NCBI GenBank assembly: GCA_046594225.1
Contig: JBKJPW010000056.1
Coordinates: 1 to 16,230, forward strand
DNA: 16,230 bases
From: UBA4416 sp046594225
Lineage (GTDB): Bacteria > Bacteroidota > Bacteroidia > B-17B0 > Aurantibacillaceae
Direction of reading: 5' to 3'
In this document: piece after piece, positions 1 through 8,046 of the stretch
Position numbering within the stretch: position 1 is the stretch's first letter
Layout: each line of letters opens with the position of its first letter
Notes under the pieces: model-generated
What the model saw: only the letters and a program-made list of their open reading frames with translations
Told to the model about the DNA's origin: nothing
The model's database searches: none
Translations under genes and position numbers: made by a program

Positions 1-1200
1 TTTTGATTCATGAAATCCTGATTTTTGATAATGATGATGCAAAGGCGCCATTTTAAATAAACGGTTGGCTTTGGCAAATTCTAATCCGTGTTTCTTGCGT
101 TGGTATTTAAAATAAAATACCTGCATAATCACAGATAAATTTTCAATTAAGAACACACCGCATAAAATAGGAATCAATAATTCTTTACGAATAGCAATGG
201 CAAATACAGCAATGATACCGCCTAATGCTAAACTTCCAGTATCTCCCATAAAAACTTGAGCAGGGAAAGCATTATACCATAGAAATCCTACACAGGCTCC
301 AACAAAGGCTGCCATAAATACCACAAGCTCTCCCGTGTTTGGGATGTACATGATGTTTAAGTAATCCGCAAAAATGGTGTTACCACTTACGTAAGCTAAA
401 ATACCAAGCGTAGTTCCGATGATGGCAGATGTCCCTGCAGCTAATCCATCAATACCATCAGTAATATTTGCCCCATTAGATACAGCGGTTACAATTAAAA
501 TAACAATAGGAATAAAAATTAACCAACCGTATTTCGCAGCGCTATCACCCATAAAAGATAATACGCTTACATAATCAAATTCATTATCTTTTACAAAAGG
601 AATCGTTGTTTTGATGCTTTTTACAGGGACTGGAGCATATTTTGGAATTTTGAGATCTTTTGATCCAGCTGTTGATTCTTCAAAGTTAGCATATGATGCT
701 TGAACATTAGATACAAGGCGTTCTTTTACAACAACGTCAGGGTGAAAATAAAATACAGCGCCAACTAATAAACCAATTCCAATTTGACCTACTACTTTAA
801 ATTTTCCTTGTAAGCCTTCTTTATTTTTCTTAAATACTTTAATGTAATCGTCTAAGAAACCAATGCTTCCTAACCATACGGTTGAGATTAGCATTAAAAC
901 GATATATACATTAAATACTTTTGCAAATAATAACGTTGGAATAATAATTGCTGCCAAAATAATTAAACCACCCATGGTTGGTGTACCCGCTTTTTCGTTT
1001 TGCCCTTCTAATCCTAATTCACGGATAGTTTCGCCAATTTGTTTTTTACGGATGTAATTGATAATACGTTTACCAAATACCATTGTAATAATCAACGACG
1101 ACAATAAAGTCAATGCCGCTCTAAATGAGATGTATTGAAACACTCCAGCCCCAGGGAAGTTAAAGTGTTGGTCTAAGTAGTGGAATAAGTAGTAAAACAT
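1..1200 (-). CDS. mraY: MraY, phospho-N-acetylmuramoyl-pentapeptide transferase (partial, 3' end outside window)
   Basis: Integral membrane enzyme that transfers phospho-MurNAc-pentapeptide from UDP to undecaprenyl phosphate, making lipid I. The frame is open from ATG at 1200 to the window edge (400 codons), so only a short C-terminal end is missing. My translation shows the family signatures: FLDDYIK near residue 117, NITDGIDGLAAG near 244, FMGDTGSLALGG near 318 and APLHHHYQKSGFHESK at the last visible residues. The two Asp of LDD and the Asp of FMGD correspond to the conserved acidic site. Residues about 154-210 form an extra mostly hydrophilic stretch absent from the roughly 360-residue E. 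coli enzyme. From memory this is usual in Bacteroidota. The gene starts 7 bp after murE stops, so the two are almost certainly cotranscribed. Confidence 0.97.
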   Translation of the reverse strand, partial: MFYYLFHYLDQHFNFPGAGVFQYISFRAALTLLSSLIITMVFGKRIINYIRKKQIGETIRELGLEGQNEKAGTPTMGGLIILAAIIIPTLLFAKVFNVYIVLMLISTVWLGSIGFLDDYIKVFKKNKEGLQGKFKVVGQIGIGLLVGAVFYFHPDVVVKERLVSNVQASYANFEESTAGSKDLKIPKYAPVPVKSIKTTIPFVKDNEFDYVSVLSFMGDSAAKYGWLIFIPIVILIVTAVSNGANITDGIDGLAAGTSAIIGTTLGILAYVSGNTIFADYLNIMYIPNTGELVVFMAAFVGACVGFLWYNAFPAQVFMGDTGSLALGGIIAVFAIAIRKELLIPILCGVFLIENLSVIMQVFYFKYQRKKHGLEFAKANRLFKMAPLHHHYQKSGFHESK

Positions 1201-1207
1201 TTATAGT

Positions 1208-2662
1208 TTAGTTATTAAATAGTTCTTTTACAATTTCAAAATCATCAAATGGGTGTTTCACACCTTGTATTTCCTGATATTTCTCGTGTCCTTTTCCTGC
1301 AATCAAAATAATGTCACCTTCTTTAGCAAAAGCTACTGCTGTTTTGATGGCTTCTTTTCTATCACTAATGCGTAATGTTTTTTTTGCATCTACAGGATTA
1401 ATTCCTGCTTGCATTTGATTTAAAATATCTTCTGGATTTTCGCTTCTTGGATTATCGCTTGTTAAAATCACTTTGTTACTATACTCGCAAGCAATTTGTG
1501 CCATAATCGGACGCTTAGCAGAATCTCTATCGCCACCGCAACCAGCTAAGGTTATTACTTGCTCGTTACCAGTTCTAATGTCTTTAATAGTTTCTAAAAC
1601 ATTTTTTAAAGCATCAGGTGTATGCGCGTAATCTACAATTGCTACAACGCCTGTTTTAGATTTAATGTATTGAAAACGGCCTTCAACCGAATTTAAATTA
1701 CTGAGTGTTGTTAATACGCTTACTTTATCTTGTTTCAATAATTGAGAAACAGCATATACTACCAAAACGTTATAAGCATTAAAAGAACCAATTAGTTTTA
1801 CCCAAACTTCTTGGTTGTCGATACTTAACAATAAACCATTTAAATGATTTTCAACGACACGGCATTTAAAGTCTGCAATTGATTTTAATCCGTAAGAATA
1901 TTTTTTGGCTTTAGTGTTTTGCAACATCACCATGCCGTTTCTATCGTCCTTATTTGTTAATGCAAAAGCATCGTCTTGTAAATTATCAAAGAATAATTTT
2001 TTAGCACGGATGTATTCTTCAAACGTTTTGTGATAATCTAAATGATCATGAGTAATATTTGAAAAAGCTGCTCCTATAAATTTAATTCCTGTGATGCGGT
2101 GTTGTACAATAGCATGAGAGCTCACTTCCATAAAAGCATACTGACAACCAGCTTCTACCATTTGAGAAAGTAATTCGTTTAACGCTAAAGCATCGGGTGT
2201 TGTATGAGTTGACGGAATAACAGTGTTGTTTATTTTATTTTCTACTGTAGATAATAAACCAACATTATATCCTAAACCTCTAAATAAATTAAACAATAAT
2301 GTAACAGTAGTTGTTTTACCGTTAGTTCCTGTTATTCCAACTAATTTTAATTTCTCTGATGGATTATCAAAATAATTGCAAGCAATATAACCTAATGATG
2401 CAGAAGAGTCTAATACCTTTACATAAGTTACATTTTCTTTTAATGTTTCAGGTAAGTCTTCACACACAACAGCAACAGCGCCATTTTCAATAGCTAACTC
2501 AATATAGTGGTGACCATCAGAAGCTGTGCCTCTAGTTGCAATAAATAAAGAATCCTTTTTTACTTTACGAGAATCGAAAGTCACAGAAGAAATAGCAACA
2601 TTGGTAGAACCAATAATTTCTTCTAGTCTTGTTTTATATAATATGTCGCTTAGCAACTTCAT
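1208..2662 (-). CDS. murE: MurE, UDP-MurNAc-L-Ala-D-Glu:meso-diaminopimelate ligase
   Basis: Cytoplasmic ATP-dependent Mur ligase that adds the third residue of the peptidoglycan stem peptide. The 484-residue length is normal. The P-loop GITGTNGKTT is at 109-118, the HDHLDYH segment at 205-211, and the Lys of RAKKLFF near 221 is in the position of the carbamylated lysine. DNPR at 403-406 is the signature associated with meso-diaminopimelate rather than lysine as substrate, so a DAP-type wall is inferred. The ATG at 2662 gives MKLLSDILYK, typical for the family. It lies 104 bp after ftsI, a gap filled with a period-7 repeat and a palindromic repeat. I saw no TAnnTTTG promoter there, so transcription probably comes from upstream. 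Confidence 0.97.
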   Translation of the reverse strand: MKLLSDILYKTRLEEIIGSTNVAISSVTFDSRKVKKDSLFIATRGTASDGHHYIELAIENGAVAVVCEDLPETLKENVTYVKVLDSSASLGYIACNYFDNPSEKLKLVGITGTNGKTTTVTLLFNLFRGLGYNVGLLSTVENKINNTVIPSTHTTPDALALNELLSQMVEAGCQYAFMEVSSHAIVQHRITGIKFIGAAFSNITHDHLDYHKTFEEYIRAKKLFFDNLQDDAFALTNKDDRNGMVMLQNTKAKKYSYGLKSIADFKCRVVENHLNGLLLSIDNQEVWVKLIGSFNAYNVLVVYAVSQLLKQDKVSVLTTLSNLNSVEGRFQYIKSKTGVVAIVDYAHTPDALKNVLETIKDIRTGNEQVITLAGCGGDRDSAKRPIMAQIACEYSNKVILTSDNPRSENPEDILNQMQAGINPVDAKKTLRISDRKEAIKTAVAFAKEGDIILIAGKGHEKYQEIQGVKHPFDDFEIVKELFNN

Positions 2663-2689
2663 TTTCTTATTTTTTTTTGTTCCTTACTA

Positions 2690-2728
2690 CCACTTCGACT
2701 CCGCTCAGTGTGGCAGTTCGAACTGACA
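2690..2728. repeat. Dispersed palindromic repeat in the ftsI-murE gap
   Basis: A GC-rich palindromic block stands out in an AT-rich gap. It holds the perfect 12-bp palindrome CAGTTCGAACTG (2714-2725), preceded by a CACT...AGTG inverted pair. The sequence resembles a short repeat I recall as common between genes in Bacteroidota genomes. Copy number in this genome cannot be judged from the window. Confidence 0.65.
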
Positions 2729-2742
2729 TTTGTATTTTTTTA

Positions 2743-2770
2743 CTTCTTAAATCTCAATTCTTAGTTCTAA
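2743..2770 (-). repeat. Period-7 TRAGANN repeat covering the ftsI stop codon
   Basis: Read on the minus strand, four consecutive heptamers are TTAGAAC, TAAGAAT, TGAGATT and TAAGAAG. The ftsI stop TAG (2769-2767) lies inside the first. The same consensus recurs at 8014-8040 and 8520-8574. Confidence 0.75.
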
Positions 2771-4902
2771 CTTAAGATGAGAGTTATTTTATCTCCTTTA
2801 TTAAATTTTTGTCCTGCTTCAATGGATTGTTTTTTTACTGAACCCATTCCAAATAACTTTACATGAAAGCCTGAGTTTTCTAATAAAAACAGAGCGTCTT
2901 TAGCAGATAAACCATTTAGGTTTGGAACAATCCCTTTGTTAAGTTGACTCTTTAAATTATTAGATTGAAATGATAATGCTGTTGTATCCGATGTATTTCT
3001 GGAAACATAATTATCATCGGAGCCATTTGATTTAGTGGGTAATTTCAAAGCTTTAGAAGCAAGTACCATTTCGTTATTTTGTGACTTAATGCTTCCTGGC
3101 GCTTTGGTTAATAAATTTTGTTTATTTATTGGATCAAGAAAATCTACACTACTTGAATATACTTTTTCCGCAATTTCTTTAAATACTGGACCCGCTACTA
3201 AGCCACCATAATAAATACCATTACTTGGAGAATTAATAATTACGATACATGTATATAATGGTTTATCTGCAGGGAAATAACCTACAAACGATGCTTGGTA
3301 ATCACGCTTGCCAACTTCGCCATATCCTCCTCCTTTTCCTGCTTTAGCAATTTGTGCTGTACCAGTTTTCCCGCCTACTTTAAAAGCTGTAATTTTTAAT
3401 CCTTTCCCTGTTCCATTTTGTACAACACCCTCCAACATTTGTTTTGCTTTCTGAACAGTTGATTTTTTTACAATTTGCTCAGAAATAATCTCTGTTGTAA
3501 ATGTTTTTACTGTTTTTCCGTTACACTGAATCTCTTTTTCAAAACGAGGCTTTACCATTTTACCATCGTTGGCAATGGTATTATATAAAGTCAATGTTTG
3601 TAATGGTGTAATTAATGATTCATAACCATAGCTCATTTGTGCTAATGTAATTCCCGACCAGTCTTTGCTCTTTGTTTCTTTAATTAAAGGATTTGCTTCT
3701 CCAGGAATTGATATCCCTAACTTTTGATTTAAGTGAAATGATTTTAATTTGTCGATATATTGTTGTGGATTTTTAGAATAGTACTTTACGATAGTTTTAG
3801 CAACAGCCACGTTTGATGATACTTCAAATGCTCTTTGTAATGTTAATATTGGAGATTCTGGAGCATCATGATCTTTAATTGTTTTATTGTAGTAAGTAAC
3901 CTCACCATTACCAACTTGAATTTTTTCATCTAAATTTACATTATAGTCATCCATTACTGCTAAGTAAGAAGCTAACTTAAACGTGGACCCAGGTTCAGTA
4001 GCATAACCAACAGCATAGTTTAAATCTTCAGAATACGAGAAACTACTAGTGTCTTTTCCGTTGCGCGTTAGGTTGGCAATGGCTTTTATGGCGCCAGTTT
4101 TTACTTCCATTAAAATGGCACAGCCATGAGATGCATTATTTTTTAATAAGGTTTTTAGTAAAGCGTTTTCGGCTACATCTTGTATATTAATATCAAGCGT
4201 AGTATATAAATCACTCCCGTCTTTTGGTTCAACTTCATTCTCATCATTAATCGGACGCCAAACACCACCTGCAATTTTTTGCATTAATCGTTGTCCGCTA
4301 ATACCCATTAGTAAGGTGTCATAAGCGCCTTCGAGACCAACAGGTTTAACGCCAGCTCTAGCCATTCCAATGGTACGAGCTGCTAACATTTTAAATGGAC
4401 GCTCACGTTTGTTGGTTTGAAGAGTTACTAAACCACCACGTTTTCCTTTTTTAAAAATGGGAAAGGTTTTTAAAGTTTGTAAATCTTTGTAAGGAACATT
4501 ACGTTTGATGACCACATAACGGTCTCCAGATTTACGCGCTTTTCGTAATAACTTAATGTATTGCTTTTCGGTTTTGTCTTTAAATAAATCAGCTAACATA
4601 AAACCTAAAGAATCAACATTGCCTTCAAATAGTTTTTGGGTGATGGATGGCGCATTAATATCAACAGCTATTTCATAGTAGGGCAAGGAAGTGGCTAATA
4701 AATTTCCATTAATATCAAAAATGTTTCCACGTACTGCTTGTATTTCCTGTAGTTGCGTATTAAAGGCTTCTGCTTTTGCTTTCCATTCGGCGCCTTCTTT
4801 AAATTGGATAATGCACATCTTATAGAAAATAGCCAAAGCGAATACGCATAAGAATACGTACACTAGGTAAGTTCTTGATAATATGTCTTTTTTGTTTTCC
4901 AT
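2767..4902 (-). CDS. ftsI: FtsI/PBP3-type division transpeptidase with C-terminal PASTA domain
   Basis: Membrane-anchored D,D-transpeptidase that crosslinks septal peptidoglycan and is the target of beta-lactams. An N-terminal cytoplasmic tail is followed by one transmembrane segment at about 12-32, a PBP dimerisation region (about 55-215), the transpeptidase domain (about 235-580) and a PASTA-like segment at about 650-711. The active-site motifs are intact: STFK at 306-309, SSN at 362-364 and KTG at 512-514. The 711-residue length fits Bacteroidota PBPs, which carry the PASTA tail unlike E. coli FtsI. ATG at 4902 gives MENKKDILSR directly before the membrane segment. The ftsL-like gene ends 37 bp upstream, with a repeat in the gap. 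The stop codon is embedded in a period-7 repeat. Confidence 0.96.
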   Translation of the reverse strand: MENKKDILSRTYLVYVFLCVFALAIFYKMCIIQFKEGAEWKAKAEAFNTQLQEIQAVRGNIFDINGNLLATSLPYYEIAVDINAPSITQKLFEGNVDSLGFMLADLFKDKTEKQYIKLLRKARKSGDRYVVIKRNVPYKDLQTLKTFPIFKKGKRGGLVTLQTNKRERPFKMLAARTIGMARAGVKPVGLEGAYDTLLMGISGQRLMQKIAGGVWRPINDENEVEPKDGSDLYTTLDINIQDVAENALLKTLLKNNASHGCAILMEVKTGAIKAIANLTRNGKDTSSFSYSEDLNYAVGYATEPGSTFKLASYLAVMDDYNVNLDEKIQVGNGEVTYYNKTIKDHDAPESPILTLQRAFEVSSNVAVAKTIVKYYSKNPQQYIDKLKSFHLNQKLGISIPGEANPLIKETKSKDWSGITLAQMSYGYESLITPLQTLTLYNTIANDGKMVKPRFEKEIQCNGKTVKTFTTEIISEQIVKKSTVQKAKQMLEGVVQNGTGKGLKITAFKVGGKTGTAQIAKAGKGGGYGEVGKRDYQASFVGYFPADKPLYTCIVIINSPSNGIYYGGLVAGPVFKEIAEKVYSSSVDFLDPINKQNLLTKAPGSIKSQNNEMVLASKALKLPTKSNGSDDNYVSRNTSDTTALSFQSNNLKSQLNKGIVPNLNGLSAKDALFLLENSGFHVKLFGMGSVKKQSIEAGQKFNKGDKITLILS

Positions 4903-4906
4903 TTAT

Positions 4907-4936
4907 GTCCCGCAGATTTCGCAGATGCTGCAGATT
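4907..4936. repeat. CCCGCAGAT-type dispersed repeat (half element) between ftsL and ftsI
   Basis: The stretch has the units CGCAGATTT, CGCAGATG and TGCAGATT and matches the left arm of the larger element at 8993-9055, sharing TCCCGCAGAT and CGCAGATG. It occupies most of the 37-bp gap, so it would lie in the polycistronic mRNA. Confidence 0.7.
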
Positions 4937-4939
4937 GGT

Positions 4940-5398
4940 TTAGTTTAGTTTTTGTTTAGTTGTGTTTACGCTATCAATTTCAATTTTCATCGGCGCCACC
5001 ACTGGTTCTTTTAATCCTAGTGGTTCTACTGCTTTGGCTACTTCACTTTGCTTACTTACAAACATTAAATCTGATTTAGATGAAATGTATTCGGTGCGCA
5101 ATTCTTTTATTTCATTTTTTGTTCTGTTCTCTTCTCTAATTTTATCATCAGCATAGTAACCGTTAGCGATGTATAAAATGGCAATCAATCCTAAAAACAA
5201 AATGAACGGCACATGTTGTACTGCTCTATCATCGCTTAAAAACGAACCGCCAAAAATTTTAGATAACCCTTTTGCCAAAACGCCTTTTTTAACAGGCTTT
5301 GAAGGTTTAGCAATCACCTGTGGTTCTTCTTGCTCCACAAGTTCTTCTAACTCTTCTAGTTCTTCGGTTTTTGCTTTATCTCTAAATTTGTTTGCCAC
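4940..5398 (-). CDS. ftsL: FtsL-like bitopic division protein of the Bacteroidota type
   Basis: Small divisome protein expected to work with FtsQ/FtsB-like partners and the FtsW-FtsI synthase. The 152 residues comprise an acidic, Glu-rich N-terminal region (11-26), a basic stretch (31-47), one transmembrane helix at about 62-80, and a charged extracytoplasmic segment at 84-120 likely to form a coiled coil. Sequence conservation with E. coli FtsL is not obvious. The call rests on topology, size and the exact position between rsmH and ftsI, the standard place of ftsL. The start codon is GTG at 5398; the next in-frame Met lies beyond the membrane helix, so GTG is the only reasonable start. The gap to rsmH is 45 bp. 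Confidence 0.88.
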   Translation of the reverse strand: MANKFRDKAKTEELEELEELVEQEEPQVIAKPSKPVKKGVLAKGLSKIFGGSFLSDDRAVQHVPFILFLGLIAILYIANGYYADDKIREENRTKNEIKELRTEYISSKSDLMFVSKQSEVAKAVEPLGLKEPVVAPMKIEIDSVNTTKQKLN

Positions 5399-5443
5399 TT
5401 TTTTATATTTCAGATTTACGATGTAAGAAGTGTGATTTGTGTA

Positions 5444-6358
5444 TTAATTCTTAATTCGTTCAGCTATTCTTAATTTTGCGCTTCTTGCTCTTGAGTTTCT
5501 TTCTATCTCTTCTGCAACAGGCACAACTGGCTTTGATGCGAGAGATTTAAAATATTTAGTAATGTTTCCAAACACTAAATCTTTTTCTTCTTTCCCTTCA
5601 ATGTTTCCTGAGCGTATTAAATTCTTTACTAACCTGTCTTCTAAACTATGGTAGCTCATCACTACCAATCGTGCATTTGGTTTCAATAGAGTAACACATT
5701 GTGTTAAGCATTCTTTTAAAGCTTCCATTTCTTGGTTTACTTCAATACGAATAGCTTGGTAAACTTTTGCTAAATATTTCCCTTCTTCAAATTTTGGGGT
5801 ACAGGCTTTGATTGCTTCTTTAAACTGAGCAGTCGTTTCAATACTACCGTTTGCTCTTGCTTCAAAAATGATATTTGATAATCTAAAAGCGTTATCCACT
5901 TCACCATATTCTCTGAACATCGCTGTTAGCTTTTTGACATCGTATGTATTCAAAACTTTTTTGGCTGTTAAATCAGATTTCTGATTCATGCGCATATCTA
6001 AGTCTGCATCAAAACGTGTAGAGAAACCTCGTTCGCCTTTATCAAATTGATGTGACGAAACTCCTAGGTCGCCTAATATTCCATCAACTTGAGTAACTCC
6101 GTATAACTTTAGATAATTAGAAATGTATCTGAAGTTATGAGGAATAAAAGTCAGGCGTTTATCATCAGGAATATTTGCTTTTGCATCTTCATCTTGGTCA
6201 AACGCAAATAATTTTCCTTTGGCCGACAAATGTTTTAATATTTCTTTTGAATGCCCACCTCCACCAAAAGTTAGGTCCACATATATGCCGTCGGGGTTTA
6301 TGTCAAGGCCATCTATGCAAGGTTGTAAAAGAACGGGGATGTGATAAGGATTACTCAT
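5444..6358 (-). CDS. rsmH: RsmH (MraW), 16S rRNA m4C1402 methyltransferase
   Basis: SAM-dependent enzyme that methylates N4 of C1402 in 16S rRNA, classically the second gene of the dcw cluster. Motifs are intact: DLTFGGGGHS (SAM-binding glycine loop) near residue 28, GDLGVSSHQFD near 98, MSYHSLEDRLVK near 235, and the C-terminal RNSRARSAKLR. Several in-frame ATGs lie close together (6370, 6367, 6361, 6358). I chose 6358 because MSNPYHIPVLL matches the usual N-terminus, giving 304 residues. That start overlaps the end of mraZ by 8 bp, which supports translational coupling. Any upstream start would overlap more. Confidence 0.96.
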   Translation of the reverse strand: MSNPYHIPVLLQPCIDGLDINPDGIYVDLTFGGGGHSKEILKHLSAKGKLFAFDQDEDAKANIPDDKRLTFIPHNFRYISNYLKLYGVTQVDGILGDLGVSSHQFDKGERGFSTRFDADLDMRMNQKSDLTAKKVLNTYDVKKLTAMFREYGEVDNAFRLSNIIFEARANGSIETTAQFKEAIKACTPKFEEGKYLAKVYQAIRIEVNQEMEALKECLTQCVTLLKPNARLVVMSYHSLEDRLVKNLIRSGNIEGKEEKDLVFGNITKYFKSLASKPVVPVAEEIERNSRARSAKLRIAERIKN

Positions 6359-6821
6359 CATCGCCATCATTAAAATTTAAGTTGCCTAAAACGTCTTCTG
6401 CTAATTTTTCGATATCCACATCTTGAGATAAGAATTGATCGTATAATTTTTTATCCCAAATCTCAATCACATTATTACTTCCTAATACTTTAATATCTGT
6501 TGTAATATCGGCGTACTCAACTAATGGTTTTGGTAATAAAACTCGCCCTGTATTATCAGCATCTGCAGCAGTAGCACCACCAGCAAATTTTCTAACAAAT
6601 ACATCGTTTGCTTTAATTAAACGATTGAGCTTACTTAATTTTTTATTGAGTTTATTCCATTCAGCAATCGGGTACAATACCAAACATTTTTGGTGAAGAT
6701 TTCGATTGATAACAAATCCTTTATCAAACACCTCTTCCAATTGCTTCCTGAGATTAACAGGAAACATGAAACGCCCTTTCGCATCTACTTTACACTCGAA
6801 TTCTCCTATGAGGCTTATCAT
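6351..6821 (-). CDS. mraZ: MraZ, AbrB-fold transcriptional regulator of the dcw operon
   Basis: DNA-binding protein with two SpoVT/AbrB-like half domains; in other bacteria it forms rings and regulates its own operon through short direct repeats. The first half domain shows GEFECKVDAKGRFMFPVNLRK and the second shows DADNTGRVLLPKPLVEYA, both with the expected DxKGR / DxxGRxxLP pattern. The frame stays open to a TTG at 6848, but that codon overlaps the probable -7 promoter box. ATG at 6836 or 6821 are the real candidates. I chose 6821 because family members normally begin two to five residues before GE(F/Y)EC, giving 156 residues. Four operator-like repeats lie 45 bp upstream. Confidence 0.95.
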   Translation of the reverse strand: MISLIGEFECKVDAKGRFMFPVNLRKQLEEVFDKGFVINRNLHQKCLVLYPIAEWNKLNKKLSKLNRLIKANDVFVRKFAGGATAADADNTGRVLLPKPLVEYADITTDIKVLGSNNVIEIWDKKLYDQFLSQDVDIEKLAEDVLGNLNFNDGDDE

Positions 6822-6845
6822 TTGTGGGTTTGGCATGAATAGCGT

Positions 6846-6853
6846 CAAAAATA
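6846..6853 (-). promoter_or_regulatory. Putative -7 promoter box of the mraZ/dcw operon
   Basis: TATTTTTG on the minus strand matches the Bacteroidota TAnnTTTG -7 element exactly. No clear TTTG -33 element is present; that position is taken by the GTGG repeats at 6864-6902. A transcript starting a few bases downstream would leave a short leader before ATG 6836 or 6821. Confidence 0.6.
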
Positions 6854-6863
6854 ATTAAAATTT

Positions 6864-6902
6864 TACCACTTTCTACCACTTTTGCCCATTATTTACCACT
6901 TT
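6864..6902 (-). promoter_or_regulatory. MraZ box array: four direct repeats with exact 10-bp period
   Basis: On the minus strand the units are AAAGTGGTAA, ATAATGGGCA, AAAGTGGTAG and AAAGTGGTAA. Their (G/A)TGG cores fall at 6899, 6889, 6879 and 6869, exactly one helical turn apart. MraZ operators in E. coli (TGGG-type) and Mollicutes (AAAGTG-type) are also arrays with about this period. The array covers the -33 region of the mraZ promoter, so autoregulation is likely. Confidence 0.82.
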
Positions 6903-7049
6903 TGTTGATAAATTGAAAATTGTTAATAGTTATCTAACGAAATAATTAGTATCCATTTTTTTGTTGAAAATTTAAATTGTATTGATTTTAAAGCTCTTTT
7001 CAGAGATGTGCGCTAATCCCAAAAATTGAAAAAAGATAAAATTGGATAG

Positions 7050-7078
7050 TTGAGATATTAACAATTATTTTACCTTTG
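7050..7078 (+). promoter_or_regulatory. Putative promoter of the acyltransferase gene
   Basis: TACCTTTG at 7071-7078 matches TAnnTTTG exactly, with a TTG at 7050-7052 and an 18-nt spacer. The start codon is only 10 nt after the -7 box, so the leader would be very short. Confidence 0.65.
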
Positions 7079-7088
7079 TGTCCCTTGT

Positions 7089-7943
7089 ATGGAAAACGCG
7101 AAATTTATTGATATTGAGAAAATTTTAAAGGAAAAAGCCTACAAGCTTTACCGATGGCTTCCTCGTTTTGCCATTAATTGGTTAAAAAATAAGCTGCACG
7201 AAGATGATATAAATGATGCCATGGTTCATTTAAAAGATGATGTTGGTTTGGTATTTAACTCTCGTGGATTAGAAAAATTAGGTGCAAAAGTTGAGTCACT
7301 CCATACTGATTTTGTTCCCAAAACAGGTAGCATTGTTATTGTCTCTAATCATCCATTGGGTGGTTTAGATGGAATGGCTTTAATTAAATCTGTTGGAGAT
7401 ATAAGACCAGATGTTCATTTTTTAGTGAATGACGTTTTAAAAAACATTAAAAACTACGGTGATATTTATGTTGCCGTAAATAAATTAGGCGCAACTTCGG
7501 CTAAACATTTACGTGTGATGGAGGAAGTATTTAGAACAGAATCTGCCTTGTTAGTTTTTCCTGCAGGTTTAGTTTCACGTAAACAAAATGGTTTGGTAAG
7601 AGATTTAGAATGGAAAAAAACGTTTATAACTCAGGCTATTGATCACAAACGAATGATACAGCCTGTGTTTATTGAAGGCCAAAATTCAAAGTTTTTTTAC
7701 AATTTTGCAATGTGGCGCAAACGACTTGGTATTAAAGCAAATATAGAGATGCTATTTTTGCCCGACGAAATGTTTAAGGCAAGAAAAGAAACAATTAAAG
7801 TTCATTTCAGTAAACCTTTTGATTCTAGTCTGTTAGATGGCACTAAAACACATAAACAATGGGCCGCATTAGTGCATCAGTATATTTATTCACCTGATTT
7901 TATGAAAGGCATCTCGTTTGAGGACTATATGAAAGGGAAATAG
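7089..7943 (+). CDS. Lysophospholipid acyltransferase family protein (PlsC-like)
   Basis: Probable membrane-associated acyltransferase of phospholipid or aminolipid synthesis. The catalytic block is SNHPLGGLDG (His88, Asp94), followed by the substrate-binding block VFPAG at 156-160 and a conserved VFIEGQNSKFFYNF segment near 193-206. The spacing is His-x5-Asp rather than the canonical His-x4-Asp of PlsC. I recall this from the hemolysin-like or OlsA/GlsA-like branch, which acylates lyso-ornithine or lyso-glycine lipids, so the acceptor may not be lysophosphatidate. No obvious transmembrane segment is present. The 284-residue length is normal. It is divergent from mraZ and separated from it by a 240-267 bp promoter region. 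Substrate is not decided by sequence alone. Confidence 0.85.
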   Translation: MENAKFIDIEKILKEKAYKLYRWLPRFAINWLKNKLHEDDINDAMVHLKDDVGLVFNSRGLEKLGAKVESLHTDFVPKTGSIVIVSNHPLGGLDGMALIKSVGDIRPDVHFLVNDVLKNIKNYGDIYVAVNKLGATSAKHLRVMEEVFRTESALLVFPAGLVSRKQNGLVRDLEWKKTFITQAIDHKRMIQPVFIEGQNSKFFYNFAMWRKRLGIKANIEMLFLPDEMFKARKETIKVHFSKPFDSSLLDGTKTHKQWAALVHQYIYSPDFMKGISFEDYMKGK

Positions 7944-8013
7944 ATGAGTATGATTTTAGAAGCAGGAATTTAAATATTTAATCACGGTTTAATTTTTTAA
8001 GGAAATTAAAAAA

Positions 8014-8040
8014 ATCTTAAATCTTAAATCTTAAATCTTA
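8014..8040 (-). repeat. Tandem heptamer repeat TAAGATT (3.9 units)
   Basis: The plus strand reads ATCTTAA three times and then ATCTTA, ending 6 bp before the ispF start. On the minus strand this is TAAGATT repeated, the same consensus as the degenerate repeats at 2743-2770 and 8520-8574. Confidence 0.9.
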
Positions 8041-8046
8041 GTTTAC

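Noticed and set aside
863..1057. Plus-strand ORF of 64 codons
   Set aside because: Lies opposite the well-conserved mraY frame; the translation shows no family features.
2526..2726. Plus-strand ORF ending in HFDSAQCGSSN
   Set aside because: Opposite the murE start and its tail is the translated palindromic repeat, a known type of spurious ORF.
6822..6848. TTG start at 6848 for mraZ
   Set aside because: The codon is part of the probable -7 promoter box, and the added residues do not match family N-termini.
8014..8040. Heptamer tandem repeat as a CRISPR or phase-variation tract for ispF
   Set aside because: The units are 7 bp without spacers, and the tract lies 6 bp upstream of the start of an essential gene, outside the coding sequence; on/off switching is implausible.
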